Assembly (NCBI GenBank): GCA_039806065.1
Contig: JBDKJS010000203.1
Coordinates: forward strand, 1-22,481
Reading direction: 5' to 3'
Source of the DNA: JBDKJS01 sp039806065
GTDB taxonomy: Bacteria > Bacteroidota > Bacteroidia > AKYH767-A > 2013-40CM-41-45
DNA length: 22,481 nucleotides
The notes below the pieces were generated by a model. That model worked only from the letters and a program-made list of their open reading frames with translations, made no database searches and had not been told where the DNA came from. Both the position numbers and the translations under genes were made by a program. This document shows, piece after piece, positions 1 to 7,393 of the stretch (positions are counted from its first letter, which is position 1; every line of letters starts with the position of its first letter).

Positions 1-116
1 ATTTGCTTTCGAATTGTATCTTTGAAATAATGCATCTCAATTACATTTGGAAATTATTACTACATTTGCAGTTGTGATTTGCTTTCGAATTGTATCTTTG
101 AAATAATGCATCTCAA
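1..116 (+). CRISPR. End of a type II-C CRISPR array (two repeats, one spacer visible)
   Basis: A 46-nt repeat is complete at 71-116. The last 40 nt of another copy are at 1-40, identical over the overlap, and the spacer between them (41-70) is 30 nt. The array continues beyond the left edge. No further repeat follows 116, so 71-116 is the terminal copy. The repeat begins GTTGTGATTTGC and its first ~24 nt are complementary to the anti-repeat at 6985-7009, which ties the array to the cas9 and tracrRNA here and fixes the crRNA strand as plus, opposite to cas1, cas2 and cas9. The 46-nt length and 30-nt spacing fit Bacteroidota II-C arrays. Each repeat contains TATCTTTG (17-24 and 93-100), matching the Bacteroidota -7 box. 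Confidence 0.95.
72..100 (+). promoter_or_regulatory. Putative promoter inside the CRISPR repeat
   Basis: Within the terminal repeat, TTG (72-74) and TATCTTTG (93-100) are separated by 18 nt. This resembles the Bacteroidota TTTG/-33 and TAnnTTTG/-7 promoter pattern. The start point would fall near 105-108, inside the 3' end of the repeat, so transcripts would begin just before the next spacer. The same box is at 17-24 in the first repeat. Promoters within repeats are known for type II-C arrays of Neisseria; use here is inferred from sequence only. Confidence 0.55.
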
Positions 117-195
117 TAGACTTAGATTAATGCGCTGCATTGCAGCTCATTAGTACATATTTCAAGATAAAAAAATCAGTGATACATGGAATACT

Positions 196-220
196 AAACC
201 GACCATTGGTCGGTTTTTTT
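196..220 (+). terminator. Intrinsic terminator downstream of the CRISPR array
   Basis: A 9-bp perfect stem (196-204 pairing with 208-216, core AAACCGACC/GGTCGGTTT) with a 3-nt loop is followed by a run of seven T (214-220). On the plus strand it would end pre-crRNA transcription before it runs into the 3' end of cas2 (224). Read from the minus strand the trailing sequence is much less T-rich, so it is a weaker terminator for the cas genes. Confidence 0.85.
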
Positions 221-223
221 AAT

Positions 224-562
224 TTAGAAAAGTTCCAATTGCTGGGGTGTATCGGGCTTGGCCTGGGCCTTGGTGCCATAAAATATTTCCATTTCGCCAA
301 ATTGCCTGTCCGTAATTTGTAAAATGCCCACTTTGCCTAAGGCGGGTAGCATTCGTTTCACCCTTTTTTTATGTACATCGGCATTTTCGCTGCTGGGGCT
401 ATGCCTTATGTACATGCTAAATTGAAACATGGTGAAACCACTGCCCATTAATTCTTTCCTGAATTTGGCAGCAGCCTTGCGCTCTTTCTTGGTTTCGGTT
501 GGTAGGTCATACATGACTAGTGTCCACATGATGCGGTAGGCATTAAAACGGTCCGTATTCAT
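224..562 (-). CDS. cas2: CRISPR-associated endoribonuclease Cas2 (type II)
   Basis: This 112-aa protein is the Cas2 half of the Cas1-Cas2 spacer integrase; it bridges two Cas1 dimers and holds the prespacer. The N-terminal strand of the ferredoxin-like fold ends in VMYDLP (residues 16-21), with Asp19 in the conserved Cas2 position. A basic helix follows (KKERKAAAKFRKEL), then GSGFTMFQFSMYIR and a second half ending in EMEIFYG, all typical of type II Cas2. The length is usual for the family. It starts with ATG 50 bp downstream of the cas1 stop on the same strand, so the two are probably co-transcribed. It lies next to the CRISPR array, which is transcribed toward it. Confidence 0.96.
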   Translation of the reverse strand: MNTDRFNAYRIMWTLVMYDLPTETKKERKAAAKFRKELMGSGFTMFQFSMYIRHSPSSENADVHKKRVKRMLPALGKVGILQITDRQFGEMEIFYGTKAQAKPDTPQQLELF

Positions 563-612
563 TGTATTAAATGTAGATAAATATAAAATTGTTTACAGCA
601 CTCAATCCTTAG

Positions 613-1557
613 CTAGGCAAAACTTGGATAGACCAGTTTCTTACTGCTGCCTTCATAGCATTTTACCAAACTTACAGCGGTGCGTTGGGTGGCCACCATC
701 AAGGGGCTTTTTTCATCAGCCACTAGGGTATCCATCACGGGTATCTTTAATAATTTAATTTTTGCATCCTTGGTAAGTTCCATGTTTTCATCCAATTCTT
801 GCAAAAGGTCGCACACGGTTTGATCTACCAATGGCCTATAGGGTTCCATCAAATCATCGGCCAGGCAATAGGCATTGTACCGGTTGTGATGGTGAATGCC
901 CAGCGTGGGCAGCAGGCCGGCTGCCACTATGCTGCGTGCCATGGTAGCCCTTAGTATGGCATAACCATAATTAAGCAAGTTATTGGGCGCAGGACCCTCG
1001 CGCCATCTTCTGAATTCAGCATGGTGGTGTTTCAATGCAGGGGATAAGGTTTTCCAATAGTAAGCAGCGGCTATGCCTTCGGCATTGTCGGCATCTCCAC
1101 TTTTTACATTTTTATAAAGCGGCACTAAATAGTCGGCCTTAAGTCCGCGCTGCTTTAAGTGCTGGTATTGGTTATAAATTTTTTGGTTGATGGTTTGCGC
1201 CCATAATTGTTTTTTCAATGGTTCAGTAGCATCCAGCTGATGGCGGTAGCGTTCACTTTGCAGCGTATGGCCACTTAAGGTTAAGAGCAGCCCGCTAGGG
1301 TGGTGGGTACTATTGCAAGTTACCACTGCCACATTGTGCTGCATGAGCGCATCCAATAGCCCGTGCGAAATGGTTATTTGTAAATGGTCCAGCAGCACTA
1401 TGCCTATATCTTCAATAGGTATGGTAGTGATGGCTTGTTGTTTAAACCCCTCACTCAAGGTTTCATTTTTTTCTACTTGGGGCAGTTTTATCACCAACTG
1501 TGCATTGCCCAAGCTAAGGTAGGCAGGGTTGCCAAAATAAAGCGTGCGCTTGATCAT
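613..1557 (-). CDS. cas1: CRISPR-associated endonuclease/integrase Cas1 (type II)
   Basis: This 314-aa Cas1 is the catalytic subunit of spacer acquisition. It starts with the type II signature MIKRTLYFGNPAYLSL and has an N-terminal beta domain to about residue 90, then a helical catalytic domain. The metal ligands can be placed at Glu160 (DNAEG), His223 (GIHHHNRYNA) and Glu238 (DLMEPYRP). The 15-residue His-Glu spacing matches Streptococcus pyogenes Cas1. No residue is missing and the length is normal. A TACCTTTG box lies about 25 bp upstream of the ATG, inside the remains of the ATPase pseudogene, so cas1-cas2 may be transcribed apart from cas9. Its base composition is visibly more GC-rich than that of cas9. 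Confidence 0.97.
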   Translation of the reverse strand: MIKRTLYFGNPAYLSLGNAQLVIKLPQVEKNETLSEGFKQQAITTIPIEDIGIVLLDHLQITISHGLLDALMQHNVAVVTCNSTHHPSGLLLTLSGHTLQSERYRHQLDATEPLKKQLWAQTINQKIYNQYQHLKQRGLKADYLVPLYKNVKSGDADNAEGIAAAYYWKTLSPALKHHHAEFRRWREGPAPNNLLNYGYAILRATMARSIVAAGLLPTLGIHHHNRYNAYCLADDLMEPYRPLVDQTVCDLLQELDENMELTKDAKIKLLKIPVMDTLVADEKSPLMVATQRTAVSLVKCYEGSSKKLVYPSFA

Positions 1558-1573
1558 GGGATGGTTGCTTTTA

Positions 1574-1590
1574 TCCTTCCAAAGGTAGGA
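1574..1590 (-). promoter_or_regulatory. Putative cas1-cas2 promoter -7 box with overlapping imperfect dyad
   Basis: On the minus strand TACCTTTG (1587-1580) matches the Bacteroidota -7 consensus TAnnTTTG. It would give a start near 1576 and a leader of about 19 nt before the cas1 ATG at 1557. The box is centred in a 17-bp imperfect inverted repeat (TCCTTCC-AAA-GGTAGGA, one mismatch), which could be an operator. No clear -33 TTG is seen. Confidence 0.45.
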
Positions 1591-1605
1591 TTCATTGGGT
1601 TTGTT

Positions 1606-2736
1606 TTACGGGTCCTGTAGCCATCGCAATAAAAATTTATCATACACCATATGGTAGGGGTTTATGTACACTGGTGCTGTAAAAAATAAGTTCTATTTTC
1701 AATTGAGCATCATTACCTCTATTTACCAATGTAGGTGTATCTAGCTGGAGTTTGCTTAAAAATATTTTTGCTTGTGGCTTAAACGCATTTTCTTTTTTAG
1801 CTATGGCTTTTAACAAATTCCACTGGGGGGAGTAGGTAAATTATTGTGATGGGGTAAGGTGTTTTCGTTTAGCATTAATATTAATAGCACTGTTTCATGC
1901 GCTGCTTTTCATATAAATTATGTTACCTGTGCCTCAATTAAGGCAGGGTAAAAGTATTGCGTTTGAAATGTATGCAATTTGGTCTAAGTGCAAATAAAAT
2001 CTAAGCATTCTCCGGTGGGGGGGCTTGTGTTCTGTTAATTTTTGAATGATAAATTTATGATGATCGGATTGACTTAAGTAAGCTAATTTTAGGTTGGTTC
2101 GTCTAGTAAAAAGGCCGTTTTGCTTTATTAAATATTTTATGCATCATTTTTTGGTTTCTGATACAAAGTATAAGCGATATTTTTTTAGCTGTTGAATGTA
2201 GATGCGTAAAATTGCTCCGGTGTTTTTTCGGGATATTCTAATCTTTGCTGCTATTCGTCAATAGCAAATACTACTTTAATCTTTCGTTCATGTAAAAAAT
2301 TAAAATACTGCCTTATTGTATTTTCTTTCTGCCTTTAAGTTTCAATTGTTAAGCTCCAAGAAGGTGTTCCACTTAGTTCATCAAAAGTAATTATTGGTCT
2401 AATGCGTTGAAAAAGTTCTATAAATTTTTTACCAAATGGTTTTTGAGCTGGAAACTTATTATACACCGCAGTGGCTATTTGTTTAGTGAAATCAGTTAAA
2501 TTTTTTGTTGCAAGTATATTGATTAAATACACTTAAGATTCTTGTTATTTTGATAAGGTTTAAAACATGATGCATCAGACCTGTTTTACCCAACCGCTTG
2601 ATAACAAATAAGACAATATTTACCCCATCAAGCATTAACTAGGGTAATTGTTTAGTTCTCCTTATCGTCTAGTAAAGTCTCTGTGGCTTTTATAGCCTGA
2701 TAGTAAAAAGAGTTAATTGATTTTCCGATACCTCAA
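1606..2736 (-). pseudogene. Decayed full-length P-loop ATPase gene, relative of the intact gene at 7392-8528
   Basis: The 1250-bp gap between cas9 and cas1 is filled by a dead ATPase gene. Pieces in different minus-strand frames align in order with the intact ATPase upstream of cas9: the N-terminus (FLLSGY for FLVSGY), Walker A (IKRLGKTGLMHHV for IRRIGKTGLIKHV), a ~65-aa open piece at 2335-2532 (ATKNLTDFTKQIATAVYNK for ATRNIKEFTNNLATAIYNK), Walker B (KVVFAIDE followed by a stop), the sensor region (NQKMMHKIFNKAKRPFY), and the C-terminal winged-helix part (PQWNLLKAIA, VNRG, YDKFLLRWLQ). There are several stops and frameshifts, and the start ATG is now TTG (2736). Its extent, about 1131 bp, nearly equals the intact gene (1137 bp). 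The divergence suggests old paralogues rather than a recent duplication. Confidence 0.9.
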
Positions 2737-2807
2737 ATTTTAAATACAAAGGGCATCATATCTCTTATATGAAACTAGTTATTAAAATCAAAGTTTATGT
2801 TTTTATT

Positions 2808-5800
2808 CTAATATTCTCCTATTGAAACAATTTGACCGATATGATTAAGACGAATTTTCTTAATATTATTAATGTTATTCAACCCTGTTCTTAGCCATGT
2901 AATTCCTTTTAACTTGTTATCATTTTCCACATTAGTTTCTAGGTGATGCCTAAAGAAATAGTCTTTAGTTGTGAATTTTTGTACCCTAAACAAATTAGGG
3001 CTTATCAAGTGATAATTTTCAGGCTTTAATAAATCTATCTCATCAGGTTTAAAACCGGTTTGCTCATTAGGGAATACAAAATACTCGTTTTGTTTCATGC
3101 TAAATAAAAATACCCAACCTTCTTTAGATTTATATGTTTTATCAATGATGGGTAATCCTAAGCTTACTCTCGAAGTAGCTTCAAAAAATGAGATCACATT
3201 TTCTTGCAAATCTCCGTTTTCATCTTTATAAACGGCTACATGATGGTTGTTTCCAGTATTAACGAAATCTACAGGTATTGATACACCATTTGGATCTACA
3301 ATAAAATTACCTTCCTTATCTTTTTTACTATGGAGTGCTTGAGCATTGTTTATTCCAGAAATGGTTACCCTTCTGATAGCAATTTTTTTGGCCATGTTTA
3401 ACCAAATTGGATTTTCATCTAAATTTGAAAACGCTTTTTTGCTATCGCCATTAAACGATTCTAATCTTTTTTCTAAAATTATTTTAATTTTAGGGTCAAT
3501 AACTTTTGAAACGTTTAACTCAGGAGTAACATCCTTCCTGATGGTGTAATAGGTTTCTAAAGAAACAGTCTTTACTTTTAATGGAACTTGGTAGGTTTGG
3601 TTTGAGTCTAAAAAAATTGGATTCTTATCCAAGCTATTCTTTCCAGTGAAAGCTTTTTTGGGGTCGTTGTCAAATGCTATTAATCTTTTTAATAAGGCTT
3701 CTCTAATTTTTTTATTGGCAACAGTTAAAATAATTTCTTGATTAAAGTTGGCACCTATCTTTTCTTCTTTAGTTACATATTGCTTCATACTGCCATAAAC
3801 AGTTTCTAAATGCAATTGCCCGCGTGGTGTTAGTTGTTTCTTTTTATTTAAACCTCCTCGCTTTTTGGTTGTATTTATATTTATGGTTGTAACCTTATTT
3901 TTTGCCTTAATTGAAACTAGCGTATTTTCTAAATGTACTTTAGCTTTAGCCCTAAAGTCATGCAGTGGGATTGGCGGTTTAAATCTTAATTTATTTTTAT
4001 TATCACGGTATAATTCTTTGGATTCAATGCCATAGATACTGCTAGATTTATCGCTTCGAGCGTTTAAGTTATTTAAATATTGAATATGACTTCTCTTGGT
4101 AAATGCAATGGTTAAGGCATCCATTGCATGGTGACGATGGTCGTTACGCTTTGTCCAATCTTTTATTCGTTTAATTTTATGTCCCTCCCGATTTTCAATT
4201 ATTTCTGTTAATCCTAGTTTATCGTATTTGCCCCAATTTAATTCTTGCATTAAATCAATTAACTGCCAATCTTCTCTCAATCTATCCGTAATCATCCCAC
4301 TAGTAGCAACAACATCTTTTACTAGCTCTTCTAGAATTGATTTGGCTTTTTTAGCAATGTACTGTGTGTCTCTTAAATCTCGTGCAATAAAATTATCAGG
4401 AATTTCATTGCCACTCATTTTTAATTTATGATGCTTTGTTTTTGTTATTTTTCCTGATTTGTATAGATCATCTATCCTGAGTAAATAGTCTTTGAAACCA
4501 TTTTCGTCATATTTCGATTTTATGTAATCAATAGCAGTCTCATTACCCTTCTCTATATTAACACTTCTGCTTTCTAATGTTTTGTTGGAAAAAGAATCGT
4601 CAAACAATCGAGACTGTGGTATGATATGTTCAATGTCAAATTCCTTACTAAACAATTTATTTGGTTCTATATATGTATTAGAGTATAGTGTATGAAAACC
4701 TGTATGTTCTAATTCCAAATACAATTTGTATCTTATAATATCAGTTCTACTAATATGATTTAGGCCAAACTCTTTTTGTAAGATTGTTTTATATTTTTCA
4801 TGTTCAGTTGTAGATTTTGAAATAGCCGCAGTTAATTCTTCTCTTTCTTTGGCACTCTTTTTCAATTCGCGGGCTAATTCAATTCTAATTTCATCCGGTT
4901 TTCCAAAACTATCAATTGCAGTATTAACAACATTAATCATCTGATTTAATATCTTTTCAACTACGGGGTTTCGTAAACTGTTTTTAGGTAAAATATTTAA
5001 TTTGCTTTTTAAAATCTTATTTTCTTTTTCTTCTTTAGTTAAAGAATCCTTTGAGTGCTTATAACCGGCAAGGGTACAAGCAACACTAAACTCATTTCCT
5101 TCTTTTAAGTGGACTAGTATTTTTCTTATTGCTTTCGTACTAAGGCTTCCATAATCAGGCTGAAAACTTACATTAGCTAAAATGCTAGCATATTCTTTTT
5201 CAAATCCGTAATTAGTCGTTAGTTTTTGAATCAGGTTTCCCATTCCTGTTGCTGTATTATCCCCTTCAAAGGAATATAATAGATGCCATAATTGATAAGC
5301 GGGTTGTTTTTCAAAAGCAGCTCCTTCAAGGTTAGTATTAAATGATAGAATAGCTGTGTTGTAGCCCAAACCTTTAAAAACTGAATTAGTTATTTCCAAT
5401 ACATTATTGGCATCAAGTTTACTGAAATCAAATTCACCATGACCACTTGATTCAATAATGTTTTGATAAGCTTTAAAAAGTGAAGCATTTGTTTTATTCC
5501 CCTCTAAATCTTTGAAATTGAAATCTAAATCTTTATGATTTTGATAAAGAAGTTTTAGAGCATCGTTTTTTGAAAGTTTATCTTTAATGTTTAATTCTTT
5601 AAATAATTTCTCTTTCTCTTCTTGATCTAGGGCGCGTTTAGCTCCATTAATTTTGTCAATTAGTTGAAGGTTATTTAATATCTGCCAAATTTTAAATTCT
5701 TGAAAAAGAGGAGATGATTTAGGACAAACTTTATTTCCTACTGTTTTAAGCTTGTTCTTCCCATCGATGTTAACCTCAATTTGTCTATTTTCAAATTCAC

Positions 5801-6947
5801 AAATGCTTACTAATCCCTTTTGACTTTTCAATCTTCGTTGATAAAAGATAATAACGTCACGTATTTCAGCTTTTAGCTCATCCGTTAATGCTTTATGAAA
5901 TTTAGCTTGTACCTCCCAGATTGTATTAAACTCATCTAAGTAGTCTTGACGGTAAAATACCTGGTTTTTTAAACGGGTATGTGGATCCTCATCTAATTGT
6001 CTCATTAAATATTGACCAACAGTTTCTTTCTTAAAGTAGAGTTCTTTACTTCTGTCGCTTATGGAGCCTAAATAACCACTAGAATTATTTATTTGACTAT
6101 TTATTTGTTGTATTAAAACGACTAATTGTTCTAGATATAGTTTATCAGTTAAGCCTTTTACACGCCATTGGTAATTTTCTATTCTTTGCTCATTAGCTTT
6201 TCCTTGTCTTTTAATGCCAACTAGTTCAAACCCTTTTTCTTTGAATGTTTTCGCACAAATTGCCCAAACAGCATCACGTTTCTTGCCTCTTAAGTTTTCT
6301 TTTAATTCAAGTGATAAATAATTTGGATGAAAGGATAATTGTTTATCGAAAATTTTGTCAAACTCAGCGTGTAAATCTGAACGGTAAAAGTCTGGTATAT
6401 ATTTTTTTCCTTCTTTTAATAACTCGAGAACTAATTGTCCAGGCGTAATATTTTCATTGTACAACCTTTTGGCAATTTCCATTCCATCAATCAACTGCCC
6501 TTCATCTTGGGATTTTGCTTTTCTACTGCTTTTATATCCACGTTTTTTATTGATCATTAATAACACACGGGCAAATTGATCCAAAGTGATTTGTTCTCTG
6601 GCTGCTTTTTCTCTGAGGCGATAAGTTTCAAATGTTGATTTGTTTCCTTCTTCTGATAATAACGTATCGTCATTTATGAAGCCTTTTTCTTTAAGTATTT
6701 CTATTAAATTTTCTTTACGCAATTTGAAACGTTGCAAATTCCTACGCATGCTTCTTTTTAAGGTTCTATCTGCATTAGTTGTAATTGTTTTTCCCTTTTC
6801 AAAATTTTGTTGTTCATCAACGGTTAATGGGTTGACTCTCACACCAAGTTTTATAATTTCAGATTTTTCATTTTCATTTTCCGCTTCATTAACCAAAGCC
6901 CACCCAATGCTGTTGGTTCCTAAATCCAGTCCTAAAATTTTTTTCAT
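2808..6947 (-). CDS. cas9: RNA-guided endonuclease Cas9 (type II-C)
   Basis: This 1379-aa effector nuclease uses crRNA:tracrRNA to cut DNA. RuvC-I is at the N-terminus (ILGLDLGTNSIGWA, Asp8), followed by an arginine-rich bridge helix near residues 58-82 (ADRTLKRSMRRNLQRFKLRK). RuvC-II contains IRIELARE (Glu690). The HNH domain has FDIEHIIPQSRLFDDSFSNK (His774, Asn788), and RuvC-III has HRHHAMDA (His940, Asp943). The remaining C-terminus (~970-1379) would hold the PAM-interacting region, which I cannot interpret further. All nuclease residues are present, so it should be active. The size is usual for the large Bacteroidota II-C forms. The gene is AT-rich compared with cas1-cas2. There is no csn2 or cas4. 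It is divergent from the tracrRNA gene, and no convincing promoter for cas9 itself was found. Confidence 0.97.
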   Translation of the reverse strand: MKKILGLDLGTNSIGWALVNEAENENEKSEIIKLGVRVNPLTVDEQQNFEKGKTITTNADRTLKRSMRRNLQRFKLRKENLIEILKEKGFINDDTLLSEEGNKSTFETYRLREKAAREQITLDQFARVLLMINKKRGYKSSRKAKSQDEGQLIDGMEIAKRLYNENITPGQLVLELLKEGKKYIPDFYRSDLHAEFDKIFDKQLSFHPNYLSLELKENLRGKKRDAVWAICAKTFKEKGFELVGIKRQGKANEQRIENYQWRVKGLTDKLYLEQLVVLIQQINSQINNSSGYLGSISDRSKELYFKKETVGQYLMRQLDEDPHTRLKNQVFYRQDYLDEFNTIWEVQAKFHKALTDELKAEIRDVIIFYQRRLKSQKGLVSICEFENRQIEVNIDGKNKLKTVGNKVCPKSSPLFQEFKIWQILNNLQLIDKINGAKRALDQEEKEKLFKELNIKDKLSKNDALKLLYQNHKDLDFNFKDLEGNKTNASLFKAYQNIIESSGHGEFDFSKLDANNVLEITNSVFKGLGYNTAILSFNTNLEGAAFEKQPAYQLWHLLYSFEGDNTATGMGNLIQKLTTNYGFEKEYASILANVSFQPDYGSLSTKAIRKILVHLKEGNEFSVACTLAGYKHSKDSLTKEEKENKILKSKLNILPKNSLRNPVVEKILNQMINVVNTAIDSFGKPDEIRIELARELKKSAKEREELTAAISKSTTEHEKYKTILQKEFGLNHISRTDIIRYKLYLELEHTGFHTLYSNTYIEPNKLFSKEFDIEHIIPQSRLFDDSFSNKTLESRSVNIEKGNETAIDYIKSKYDENGFKDYLLRIDDLYKSGKITKTKHHKLKMSGNEIPDNFIARDLRDTQYIAKKAKSILEELVKDVVATSGMITDRLREDWQLIDLMQELNWGKYDKLGLTEIIENREGHKIKRIKDWTKRNDHRHHAMDALTIAFTKRSHIQYLNNLNARSDKSSSIYGIESKELYRDNKNKLRFKPPIPLHDFRAKAKVHLENTLVSIKAKNKVTTININTTKKRGGLNKKKQLTPRGQLHLETVYGSMKQYVTKEEKIGANFNQEIILTVANKKIREALLKRLIAFDNDPKKAFTGKNSLDKNPIFLDSNQTYQVPLKVKTVSLETYYTIRKDVTPELNVSKVIDPKIKIILEKRLESFNGDSKKAFSNLDENPIWLNMAKKIAIRRVTISGINNAQALHSKKDKEGNFIVDPNGVSIPVDFVNTGNNHHVAVYKDENGDLQENVISFFEATSRVSLGLPIIDKTYKSKEGWVFLFSMKQNEYFVFPNEQTGFKPDEIDLLKPENYHLISPNLFRVQKFTTKDYFFRHHLETNVENDNKLKGITWLRTGLNNINNIKKIRLNHIGQIVSIGEY

Positions 6948-6968
6948 ATTATTTGGTTTTTATTTATT

Positions 6969-6976
6969 TATGTTTT
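6969..6976 (+). promoter_or_regulatory. Possible tracrRNA promoter -7 box
   Basis: TATGTTTT differs from the Bacteroidota TAnnTTTG box by its last base. It would place the tracrRNA start near 6980-6984, just before the anti-repeat begins at 6985. The candidate -33 element (TTTG, 6952-6955) is closer than usual, so the assignment is tentative. Confidence 0.35.
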
Positions 6977-6982
6977 AACATT

Positions 6983-7064
6983 GTACTACAATTCGAAGCA
7001 AATCACAATAAGGATTATTCCGTTGTGAAAACATCTAAAGCGGTCTTTATAGATCGCTTTTTTT
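6983..7064 (+). ncRNA. tracrRNA of the type II-C system
   Basis: The anti-repeat at 6985-7009 (core ACAATTCGAAGCAAATCACA) is complementary to the first ~24 nt of the CRISPR repeat, with one unpaired repeat nucleotide (CTTTCG in the repeat against CGAAG here) and a G-U pair at the end. It is followed by a short nexus hairpin (AAGGATTATTCC, 7010-7021), GTTGTGAAAACAT, and a terminal hairpin with a 9-bp stem (7037-7045/7052-7060) and seven T. This order is the standard tracrRNA plan. The 5' end is inferred. It lies on the plus strand between the divergent cas9 start and the ATPase gene, and guides Cas9 together with crRNAs from the array at 1-116. Confidence 0.93.
7037..7064 (+). terminator. Intrinsic terminator of the tracrRNA
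   Basis: The stem AAAGCGGTC/GATCGCTTT (7037-7045 with 7052-7060, one G-U pair), a 6-nt loop and a T run (7058-7064) end the tracrRNA. The hairpin also forms the 3' structural part of the guide scaffold. Confidence 0.85.
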
Positions 7065-7357
7065 ATTTCTTCAAATTAAGTAAGATAAATTTTAAATTGC
7101 AATAAGTGACATTCAAATTTAATGCTAGGAATTATTAGAAAAAATGCTTAACCACATGGCATGAGATCATTTGGCATCGTTTAATTTAAATTTATCTCGT
7201 AGTAGGTGAGTGCATGCATTTCTATAGACAATGAATTTTTTTCTGCTGCTACTAATTATTCAAATTTTATTTAAGTTGTTCTGGCAATTTCAGAAAATAA
7301 CTGATCCACGCCTTCATAGATTTAAAGGTAGATTTTGGTTTTATTTGGTAAGTATTT
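7065..7357. other. Intergenic region between tracrRNA and the ATPase repeat; no gene supported
   Basis: About 290 bp of AT-rich sequence lacks a recognisable gene. An open frame on the plus strand (7231-7440) has low-complexity hydrophobic content, resembles no known protein and overlaps the ATPase 3' end, so it is not called. On the minus strand a TACCTTTA box (7330-7323) precedes a 16-codon open frame (7317-7267), which may be a gene remnant or a chance occurrence. Confidence 0.4.
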
Positions 7358-7393
7358 TTATTACGCATAATGCGTTACGCATTTTGCGTAATT
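7358..7393. repeat. 36-bp direct repeat, left copy, built of two overlapping dyads
   Basis: This sequence is identical over 36 bp and in the same orientation to 8545-8580; the two copies bracket the ATPase gene. It contains a perfect 7-bp inverted repeat with a 3-nt spacer (TTACGCATTTTGCGTAA, 7375-7391), overlapped by a second dyad with one mismatch (TTACGCATAATGCGTTA, 7361-7377). The stop codon of the ATPase (7392-7394) lies at the repeat edge. The element could be a tandem operator, a recombination or mobility end, or a REP-like element. Confidence 0.9.

Noticed and set aside
41..70. Two TACATTTG promoter-like boxes inside the single spacer (42-49 and 61-68)
   Set aside because: The spacer is foreign-derived and AT-rich; two such matches may simply reflect its source and say nothing about the array.
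140..322. 60-aa plus-strand open frame beside the array
   Set aside because: It runs through the terminator hairpin and into the 3' end of cas2 antisense; no protein-like features.
2335..2532. A small 65-aa gene between cas9 and cas1
   Set aside because: It is only the longest open piece of the decayed ATPase gene; homologous fragments continue on both sides in other frames.
7037..7064. Terminator for the ATPase gene
   Set aside because: The T run follows the plus strand, so it ends the tracrRNA; the ATPase reads the other way.
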